Shown: one piece after another, positions 5,811 to 10,951 of the stretch
How the letters are laid out: the number at the start of each line of letters is the position of its first letter
Numbering within the stretch: the stretch's first letter is position 1
Assembly: GCA_023399155.1 (NCBI GenBank)
Contig: JAEWQP010000020.1
Location: 1-10,951, forward strand
Direction: 5' to 3'
From: Verrucomicrobiota bacterium
GTDB lineage: Bacteria > Verrucomicrobiota > Verrucomicrobiia > Opitutales > Opitutaceae
Length of the DNA: 10,951 nt
Notes under the pieces: model-generated
Database searches by the model: none
Told to the model about the DNA's origin: nothing
The model's input: the letters and a program-made list of their open reading frames with translations, nothing else
Program-made: the position numbers and the translations under genes

Positions 5811-6878
5811 TCACGGCTGGCGCCGCTGCATCGCGTCGCGCACCTCGCCGACGAGCTCCTCGAGGATGTCCTCGAGGAAGACCACCCCGACCACCCGCTC
5901 GGCCGTGCCCTCGGGCCCCGCGACCGCGGGTGCCGTCACCCGGGCGAGGTGGACACCCGTGCGCTGCATGGCCGCGAGCGCCTCCTCGACCTCGTCGTCC
6001 GGGGCGACCTCGGCAAGCGGACGCACGCGCCAGGCGGGCACGGGTCGGTCCCGGTCCGCAGGCCCGGCCCAGAGCACGTCCTTGACGTGCAGGTAGCCGA
6101 CCGGGACACCGTCGTCGTCCGTGACCGGGAAGCGCGAGAAGCCGGTGCGGGCGACCGAGCGCTCGACGTCGTCCACGGTGCAGCCCTGCCCGACGGAGAC
6201 CAGCCGGTCGACGGGGATCATGACGTCGCCGGCGGTGCGGTCGGAGAACTCGATGGCGCCGGCCAGGAGACCCTGCTCGTCGCGCAGGAGGCCCTCCGCC
6301 TGCGACCGGGCCACGATCGACTGGACCTCCTGTGCGGTGAACGCCGAGACCACCTCGTCCTTCGGCTCGACACCCGAGAGCCGCACCAGGTGGTTGGCGA
6401 GCCAGTTCAGCGCCCCGATGACCGGGCGGACGGCGCGCGCCACCCAGACCAGCGGCGGCGCGAACCACAGGGCCGCCCGATCCGGCCCGGCGACCGCGAG
6501 GTTCTTCGGCACCATCTCGCCGAGCACGACGTGCAGGTACACGACCACGGCAAGCGCGATCGCGACGGCGACCGCGTGCACAGCCGTCTCGCCCAGGCCG
6601 AGGGCCTCCAGCGGGCCCTCGAGGAGGTGCGCCAGCGCCGGCTCGGCGACGGCACCGAGCGAGACGGACGCCAGCGTGATGCCGAGCTGGGCGCAGGCGA
6701 GCATGAGCGAGACGTTCTCCATCGCCCACAGCGCCGTCCGTGCCCGGCTCGAGCCGGCAGCGGCGAGCGGCTCGATCGCGCTGCGCCGCGCCGAGACGAC
6801 GGCGAACTCCGCGCCGACGAAGAACGCGTTCGCGGCCAGGAGCGCGACGGCGATCGCGATGCCGAGGACCGGGCTCAC
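5811..6878 (-). CDS. CNNM/CorC-type DUF21-CBS membrane protein, short form
   Basis: This is a predicted membrane transporter of the CNNM/HlyC-CorC family, whose members are linked to Mg2+ or Co2+ efflux (CorC, MpfA) and polyamine export (PaeA). The 355-residue protein has a DUF21 membrane domain: helices near 3-25, 58-80 and 100-120, with the conserved GEMVPKN just after the third. A CBS pair follows at roughly 200-340, containing VMIPVDRLVSV, SRFPVTDDDG and VVFLEDILEELVGEV. It stops right after the CBS pair, so the C-terminal CorC_HlyC domain carried by its neighbour is absent. The GTG start overlaps the upstream TGA by four bases (GTGA), with AGGAGG (6891-6886) seven bases before it. Both genes are therefore surely co-transcribed and translationally coupled, which fits a heterodimer. 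The substrate cannot be read from the sequence. Confidence 0.9.
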   Translation of the reverse strand: MSPVLGIAIAVALLAANAFFVGAEFAVVSARRSAIEPLAAAGSSRARTALWAMENVSLMLACAQLGITLASVSLGAVAEPALAHLLEGPLEALGLGETAVHAVAVAIALAVVVYLHVVLGEMVPKNLAVAGPDRAALWFAPPLVWVARAVRPVIGALNWLANHLVRLSGVEPKDEVVSAFTAQEVQSIVARSQAEGLLRDEQGLLAGAIEFSDRTAGDVMIPVDRLVSVGQGCTVDDVERSVARTGFSRFPVTDDDGVPVGYLHVKDVLWAGPADRDRPVPAWRVRPLAEVAPDDEVEEALAAMQRTGVHLARVTAPAVAGPEGTAERVVGVVFLEDILEELVGEVRDAMQRRQP

Positions 6879-8188
6879 GCGCGGTCCTCCTGATCCGCGA
6901 CCGCGGAGACACGCAGCCGGTCCACCCGGCGCCCGTCCATCGCCTCGACCCGCAGCACGACGCCCGGCACCTCCACGAGGTCGCCCGCCACGGGGATCCG
7001 GCCGAGGGCGGCCATCACGAGGCCGCCGAGCGTCTCGTACGCACCGTCCTCGGGCACGACGAGACCCGTCTGCTCCCGCAGCTCGTCGGGCCGGAGCAGC
7101 CCGGGCACGCTCCACGCCCGCTCCCCGACCCGGTGCGCCCCGGTCTCCCGCGGGTCGTGCTCGTCCGCGACCTCGCCGACGAGCTCCTCGACCACGTCCT
7201 CGAGCGTCACCACTCCCGCGGTCCCGCCGTACTCGTCGACGACGACGGCCATCTGCAGGTGCTCGCGCAGCTCCACCAGGAGCGGGCCGAGCGGGACCGT
7301 CTCCGGGACCCTCGGGGCGGGGTCCATGAGCGCCCCCGCCGGCACCTCGCCGCGGCGCTCCCACGGCACGGCCACGGCGCGGCGCAGGTGGACCAGCCCG
7401 ACGACGTCGTCGTGGCTCGCCCCGATCACGGGGAACCGCGAGTGGCCGGTCGCGTGCGCCCGCGCGAGCACGTCGGCGGCGGTGTCGTCACGCCGGACGA
7501 CCTCCATCCGCGTCCGGTCGGTCATGACGTCGACGGCCGTGAGCGTGCCGAGCTCGAGCGAGTTCGCGAGCAGCGTCGCGGTGCCCTCGTCGAGGGTGCC
7601 GGCGGCCGCGGAGCGCCGGACCAGCGCGATCAGCTCCTGAGGCGACCGCCCGCCCGAGAGCTCCTCGCGCGGCTCGACGCCGAAGCGGCGCAGCAGCGCG
7701 TTCGCGCTCGAGTTGAGCAGGCGGATGACCGGCCCGAGGACCGTGGTGAAACCGCGCTGGAGCGGCGCCACCGCGCGCGCGGTCGTCAGCGGTGTGCTCA
7801 GCGCGAAGTTCTTCGGCACGAGCTCCCCGAACAGCATCGAGAACCCGTTGACCACCATGATCGCGAGCACGGTGGCCAGGCCCGCGGCCGCCGTTGCGCC
7901 GAGCAGGCCGTCCAGAGGCCCCCGGAGGAGGCGCGTCAGGGCCGCCTGAGCGGTGTAGCCCAGCAGGATCGTGGTGACGGTGATGCCGACCTGCGCGCCC
8001 GAGAGCTGGGTGGACAGCTCGCGGACCGCCGCGCGCACCGCTGCCCCGCGCCGGTCGTGCCGGCGCTGGAGGTCACGCTCGACCAGACCGGGGTCGAGCG
8101 TGACGAGGGCGAACTCCGCCGCGACGAACACGGCGGTGCCCGCCGTGAGCAGCACACCGAAGCCGACGAGGAGCCAGTCGGTCATCAC
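6875..8188 (-). CDS. CNNM/CorC-type DUF21-CBS-CorC_HlyC membrane protein
   Basis: This is the full-length partner, 437 residues, of the same cation or polyamine efflux family. The DUF21 domain (about 1-190) has a first helix WLLVGFGVLLTAGTAVFVAAEFAL, further helices near 60-85 and 105-125, and the signature GELVPKNFALS. A CBS pair spans about 200-335 (VMTDRTRMEVV, SRFPVIGASHDDVVGLVHL, VVDEYGGTAGVVTLEDVVEELVGE). A CorC_HlyC domain of about 80 residues closes the protein (PGLLRPDEL, YETLGGLVMAALGRIP). Adenine nucleotides and Mg2+ usually bind the CBS pair and gate transport. It starts at GTG 8188 or the next codon, ATG 8185. GGTGA (8199-8195) lies six bases before the GTG and complements the 16S tail. 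A 43-codon upstream ORF ends on this start. It is the first of two overlapping genes. Confidence 0.92.
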   Translation of the reverse strand: MMTDWLLVGFGVLLTAGTAVFVAAEFALVTLDPGLVERDLQRRHDRRGAAVRAAVRELSTQLSGAQVGITVTTILLGYTAQAALTRLLRGPLDGLLGATAAAGLATVLAIMVVNGFSMLFGELVPKNFALSTPLTTARAVAPLQRGFTTVLGPVIRLLNSSANALLRRFGVEPREELSGGRSPQELIALVRRSAAAGTLDEGTATLLANSLELGTLTAVDVMTDRTRMEVVRRDDTAADVLARAHATGHSRFPVIGASHDDVVGLVHLRRAVAVPWERRGEVPAGALMDPAPRVPETVPLGPLLVELREHLQMAVVVDEYGGTAGVVTLEDVVEELVGEVADEHDPRETGAHRVGERAWSVPGLLRPDELREQTGLVVPEDGAYETLGGLVMAALGRIPVAGDLVEVPGVVLRVEAMDGRRVDRLRVSAVADQEDRA

Positions 8189-8316
8189 GGGGCGTCACCG
8201 CGCCGTCGGCCGCCGCGCGGGCCGTCGGCGGTGCGACCGGCGCACCGCGGGGGGTTCAGGACCTGGAGCGCGCCGGTGCTGACGGGCCAGCACCGGCACG
8301 GACTTGAGCTGTCCAT
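8185..8316 (-). CDS. Possible 43-residue upstream ORF (leader peptide)
   Basis: An ATG at 8316 opens a 43-codon frame, beginning MDSSSPCRCWPVSTG. Its TGA (8187-8185) overlaps the GTG and ATG starts of the CNNM gene (GTGATG). A TATGCT -10-like box ends nine bases before the ATG, so the mRNA would be leaderless or nearly so. Third positions are G or C in about 38 of 43 codons, as expected for coding DNA here, but any frame in such DNA tends that way. A C-x-C motif comes early and a third cysteine at about position 25. The frame also spans a 10-bp perfect hairpin. I recognise no homologue. It could be a regulatory leader peptide coupled to the CNNM genes, or chance. Confidence 0.35.
   Translation of the reverse strand: MDSSSPCRCWPVSTGALQVLNPPRCAGRTADGPRGGRRRGDAP
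8272..8297. repeat. Perfect 10-bp hairpin in CNNM leader
   Basis: GCCGGTGCTG (8272-8281) and CAGCACCGGC (8288-8297) are exact inverted arms around six bases. On the minus strand it lies about 20 bases into the proposed leader transcript and about 80 bases before the CNNM start. It could be an attenuator or pause hairpin, or a protein site shared by the divergent promoters. No U-tract follows on either strand. Confidence 0.5.
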
Positions 8317-8325
8317 GATGCGGCG

Positions 8326-8331
8326 AGCATA
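8326..8331 (-). promoter_or_regulatory. -10 box toward the CNNM pair
   Basis: Minus-strand TATGCT (8331-8326) fits TANNNT in a small AT-richer patch. No good -35 lies 17-18 bases upstream. Transcription would start near 8319, giving either a near-leaderless upstream ORF or a CNNM leader of about 130 bases. The divergent regulator gene starts at 8369, so its own promoter must overlap this region; I see no convincing box for it. Confidence 0.4.
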
Positions 8332-8368
8332 ACCCAGCACCCCCCGCCGCCTGTGCCACGCTAGGCGC

Positions 8369-9097
8369 GTGATGAGCCGAGCAGCGCAGCCGCCCAACGG
8401 GGCGGGCGCGAACGGGACGCGCGTGCTGGTCGTCGAGGACGAGCCCGCCATCGCGACCGCCATCGCCCACCGCCTCACGGCCGAGGGATGGCAGGTCGAC
8501 GTGGCCGGGGACGGGCCTTCCGGCGTCCGCGCGGCGGCCACCCTGGAGCCGGACCTCGTGGTCCTGGACGTGATGCTCCCGGGCATGGACGGCCTGGAGG
8601 TGTGCCGGCGGATCCAGGCCGACCGCCCGGTGCCGGTCATCATGCTCACGGCGCGCGACGACGAGACCGACATGCTGATCGGCCTCGGCGTGGGCGCCGA
8701 CGACTACATGACCAAGCCGTTCTCGATGCGCGAGCTCGTGGCCCGCAGCAAGGCGCTGCTGCGGCGCGTCGAGCGCGCCGCCCAGCTCTCGGACCAGGCC
8801 CCGCCCGCGATCACCACCGGCGACGTCGTCATCGACCGCGCGCAGCGCCGCGTGTCCCGCGCGGGCGAGCCGGTCCACCTCACCCCGACCGAGTTCGACC
8901 TGCTGGTCACGCTCGCGTCCTCCCCGCGGACCGTGCTCACGCGCGAGCGCCTGCTCGCCGAGGTGTGGGACTGGGTCGACGCGAGCGGGACGCGGACGGT
9001 CGACTCCCACGTCAAGGCGCTGCGCCGCAAGCTGGGCGCCGACCTCATCCGCACCGTGCATGGCGTCGGCTACGCGTTCGAGCCGGCGGAGGCCTGA
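8369..9097 (+). CDS. OmpR/PhoB-family response regulator
   Basis: This is a cytoplasmic DNA-binding regulator activated by phosphorylation, presumably by the kinase encoded next. The protein has 242 residues. The receiver domain (about 13-130) contains LVVEDEPA with the acidic pocket, phospho-acceptor D67 in LVVLDVMLPGMDG, the conserved T in IMLTARDDE and K116 in TKPFS. The C-terminal winged helix (about 145-240) shows HLTPTEFDLLVTLASSPRTVLTRERLL and SHVKALRRKLG. It begins GTG-ATG with no Shine-Dalgarno, so either codon may start a leaderless message. I list the GTG at 8369; the ATG at 8372 would shorten it by one residue. The kinase gene follows after 3 bases, so the two form an operon. The family is certain; the target genes are unknown. 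Confidence 0.94.
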   Translation: MMSRAAQPPNGAGANGTRVLVVEDEPAIATAIAHRLTAEGWQVDVAGDGPSGVRAAATLEPDLVVLDVMLPGMDGLEVCRRIQADRPVPVIMLTARDDETDMLIGLGVGADDYMTKPFSMRELVARSKALLRRVERAAQLSDQAPPAITTGDVVIDRAQRRVSRAGEPVHLTPTEFDLLVTLASSPRTVLTRERLLAEVWDWVDASGTRTVDSHVKALRRKLGADLIRTVHGVGYAFEPAEA

Positions 9098-9100
9098 TCG

Positions 9101-10189
9101 GTGGACACCCCGCGGCACGCCGGGCGCCGGCTCCTGCCGGACGTGCGGCCGCTCGACCGGTTCTCCTCGATCAAGATCAAGCTCGGTGTGCTGGTCACCG
9201 CCACGGTGACGCTCGCGGCGCTGATCACCTGGCTCGGCCTGCAGAACCACCTCGGGCCGAGCCGCACCCTGCCGCTCGCGATCGTGGTGAGCGTCATCGC
9301 GGTGCAGGTCATCGCCCACGGCATGACGGCGCCGCTTCGCGAGATGCGCACGGCCGCCCGGGCCATGGCGTCGGGCGACTACAGCCGGCGCGTCCGCGCG
9401 ACGAGCCGCGACGAGGTCGGCCAGCTCGCGCAGGCGTTCAACACGATGGCGCAGGACCTCGAGCAGGTGGACACGCTGCGCCGCGAGATGGTCGCGAACG
9501 TGTCGCACGAGCTGCGCACGCCCGTCGCCGCCCTGCAGGCCCAGCTCGAGAATATGGTCGACGGCGTCGTGCCGGCCGACGCGGGCACGCTGCAGTCCGC
9601 GCTCGACCAGACCGAGCGGCTGGGTCGCCTGGTCACCTACCTGCTCGACCTGTCCCGGATCGAGGCGGGCGCCGTCGGGCTGGAGATCTCCGAGGTCTCC
9701 CTCGCCGACTTCATGCAGGAGGCCGCCGCGCTGGCCGAGCCGCTCGGGGCGGCGAAGGACATCACCTTCGCCGTCGACGTCCGGCCTGCGGACCTCACGA
9801 TCCCGGCCGACGCGGAGCGGCTGCACCAGGTGGTGGCCAACCTGCTGCACAACGCGGTCCGCCACTCCCCCGAGGGCGGCGTCGTCCGGCTGGAGGCGCG
9901 CCGGGCCGGCACCAACGCGGTGATCGACGTCGTGGACGAGGGCCCGGGCATCGCACCGGCGGACCGGCAGCGCATCTTCCAGCGCTTCACGCGCGGCAAC
10001 GCCCCAGCGCAGACGGGTCGGGCCAGCACGGGCGGCACGGGCCTCGGGCTGGCGATCGTACGCTGGGCTGTCGAGCTGCACGGCGGGTCGGTCGCGGTTG
10101 CCGACTCCGCGGCGGGCGCACGCCTGCGCGTGACCCTGCCGGGCGGCCGGGCGGGCGTGGCGCAGACTCGGCCGCCGTCGGCGGAATGA
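9101..10189 (+). CDS. Sensor histidine kinase with minimal external loop
   Basis: This membrane kinase autophosphorylates on a histidine and passes the phosphate to the neighbouring regulator. It has 362 residues. Two helices, about 28-46 (LGVLVTATVTLAALITWLGL) and 57-74 (LPLAIVVSVIAVQVIAHG), are joined by only about 10 residues, so there is no periplasmic-type sensor domain. A HAMP linker follows (TAPLREMRTAARAMASGDYSRR), then the H-box VSHELRTP with H136, the N-box NLLHNAVRHSPEG with N251, DEGPGIAP, IFQRFTR and GGTGLGLAIV. All catalytic elements are present. The GTG start has GGAGG (9088-9092) eight bases before it, placed inside the end of the regulator gene. The architecture suggests intramembrane sensing, or sensing through a partner such as the ABC transporter encoded next, but that link is inference. 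Confidence 0.93.
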   Translation: MDTPRHAGRRLLPDVRPLDRFSSIKIKLGVLVTATVTLAALITWLGLQNHLGPSRTLPLAIVVSVIAVQVIAHGMTAPLREMRTAARAMASGDYSRRVRATSRDEVGQLAQAFNTMAQDLEQVDTLRREMVANVSHELRTPVAALQAQLENMVDGVVPADAGTLQSALDQTERLGRLVTYLLDLSRIEAGAVGLEISEVSLADFMQEAAALAEPLGAAKDITFAVDVRPADLTIPADAERLHQVVANLLHNAVRHSPEGGVVRLEARRAGTNAVIDVVDEGPGIAPADRQRIFQRFTRGNAPAQTGRASTGGTGLGLAIVRWAVELHGGSVAVADSAAGARLRVTLPGGRAGVAQTRPPSAE

Positions 10190-10194
10190 ATCAT

Positions 10195-10224
10195 TTGTTA
10201 TAGCCATACTCAAACAAGTAGGGT
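10195..10224 (+). promoter_or_regulatory. AT-rich leaderless promoter of the ABC gene
   Basis: TTGTTA (10195-10200), 18 bases, then TAGGGT (10219-10224) form a good sigma-A promoter. The -10 ends exactly six bases before the ATG at 10231, so the mRNA should be leaderless. It starts six bases after the kinase stop, in the most AT-rich stretch of the window. A TTGTT/AACAA inverted repeat (10195-10199 and 10213-10217) and the near-palindrome TATAGCCATA (10199-10208) lie within the spacer and may be operator sequence. Confidence 0.7.
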
Positions 10225-10230
10225 GGCGGC

Positions 10231-10951
10231 ATGACGACGTCGATCGACGGTGTGGTGAGCGTCCAGCACCTGTCCAAGACCTTCGGCACCGTGCACGCGG
10301 TGCAGGACCTCTCGTTCGAGGTCGGCCCGGGCCGGGTCACCGGCTTCCTCGGCCCGAACGGTGCCGGCAAGACCACCACCCTGCGCATGCTGCTCGGGCT
10401 CGTGGTTCCGACGGCGGGTACCGCCACCATCGGCGGCCTGCGCTACCACGACCTGGAGCGGCCCGGCCGCGTCGTCGGCGCCGCGCTCGAGGCGTCGAGC
10501 TTCCACCCCGGCCGCACGGCCCGCGACCACCTCCGGGTGCTCGCGCCCCAGGTCGGCGTCCCCACCAAGCGCTGCGACGAGGTGCTCGAGCTGGTCGGCC
10601 TGAGCGACGCCGCCCGACGCCGGGCCGGCGGGTTCTCGCTCGGCATGCGCCAGCGCCTCGGCCTGGCGTCCACGCTCCTCGGCGACCCGAAGGTGCTGCT
10701 CCTCGACGAGCCGGCGAACGGCCTGGACCCCGAGGGCATCGCCTGGCTGCGCTCGCTCCTCCGCTACCTCGCCGCCGAGGGTCGCACGGTGCTCGTCTCC
10801 AGCCACGTGCTGTCCGAGGTCCAGCAGACCGTCGACGACGTGGTCATCATCGCGGGCGGTCAGCTGGTCCACTCATCGTCGCTGCCCGAGCTCGAGACCC
10901 TCGCGCGCCGGGAGGGGCTGGCGCGCCGGACGACGCTCCTCGCCTCCCCGG
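10231..10951 (+). CDS. ABC transporter ATP-binding protein, partial (BcrA/NatA type)
   Basis: This ATPase subunit should drive a separate membrane permease, probably an ABC-2 exporter for drugs, peptides or lipids, encoded just beyond the window. The frame is open for 240 codons and is cut by the window end, so the C-terminus is missing. Motifs in order are Walker A GPNGAGKTT (41-49), a Q-loop position occupied by E87 in ALEASSF, signature SLGMRQR (136-142) replacing LSGGQ, Walker B VLLLDE (155-160) with D-loop NGLD, and switch H192 in SSHVLSE. The altered Q-loop and SLGM signature are normal for the BcrA/NatA subclass and do not suggest inactivity. It follows the two-component genes in the same direction with its own promoter, so it may be their target or partner. 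Family is firm; substrate unknown. Confidence 0.93.
   Translation, partial: MTTSIDGVVSVQHLSKTFGTVHAVQDLSFEVGPGRVTGFLGPNGAGKTTTLRMLLGLVVPTAGTATIGGLRYHDLERPGRVVGAALEASSFHPGRTARDHLRVLAPQVGVPTKRCDEVLELVGLSDAARRRAGGFSLGMRQRLGLASTLLGDPKVLLLDEPANGLDPEGIAWLRSLLRYLAAEGRTVLVSSHVLSEVQQTVDDVVIIAGGQLVHSSSLPELETLARREGLARRTTLLASP

Noticed and set aside
8301..8310. CTTGAG as a HAIR (HspR) site
   Set aside because: Only one half of the inverted repeat exists, and it is not beside a heat-shock gene.
8189..8368. Mg2+ riboswitch (M-box or mgtA-type) ahead of the CNNM genes
   Set aside because: Only about 130 bases of possible leader and a single simple hairpin are visible; none of the conserved riboswitch core can be recognised by eye.
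8195..10213. Long minus-strand frame opposite the two-component genes
   Set aside because: Compositional shadow of the regulator and kinase genes; no recognisable motif.

Overview
The DNA is very GC-rich, with coding third positions almost always G or C, frequent GTG starts, perfect GC hairpins without U-tracts as terminators, and -10 boxes sitting six bases ahead of start codons (leaderless mRNAs). This points to a high-GC actinobacterium. A Cellulomonadaceae-like member of Micrococcales is my best guess, from impression of the proteins and not from a search. The window looks like ordinary chromosome: I see no insertion sequence, phage gene, CRISPR array, tRNA or rRNA, and no compositional break apart from one short AT-rich promoter island near 10190-10220.

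Layout. (1) 1-650, minus: an Hsp20 small heat-shock gene with its terminator, a 5'-UTR palindrome, and a sigma-A promoter embedded in a CIRCE (HrcA) operator. (2) 808-3528, plus: adhE, a full bifunctional acetaldehyde-CoA/alcohol dehydrogenase, followed by two strong hairpins. (3) 3693-4646, plus: an aldose 1-epimerase-family gene, apparently leaderless, which converges through a 38-bp perfect palindrome on (4) 4715-5587, minus: a VanY-type zinc D,D-carboxypeptidase whose promoter carries tandem GTAACGG repeats at 11-bp spacing. (5) 5811-8188, minus: an overlapping pair of CNNM/CorC-type DUF21-CBS membrane proteins, preceded by a possible 43-codon upstream ORF that ends on the start of the first. 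(6) 8369-10189, plus: an OmpR-family response regulator and its histidine kinase, which has two membrane helices and almost no external loop. (7) 10231 to the window end: the ATPase of an ABC exporter of the BcrA/NatA type, cut by the window edge, with its own AT-rich leaderless promoter.

How they fit together. Several units concern the cell envelope and stress: protein-folding stress (Hsp20), peptidoglycan trimming (VanY), divalent-cation or polyamine efflux (CNNM pair), and an envelope-sensing two-component system beside a drug-export-type ABC ATPase. adhE and the epimerase belong to fermentative and sugar metabolism. No clearly new multi-gene system is present. The parts most worth a second look are regulatory: the CIRCE/palindrome leader of hsp20, the OmpR-type repeat in the vanY promoter, and the overlapping upstream ORF with hairpin ahead of the CNNM pair.
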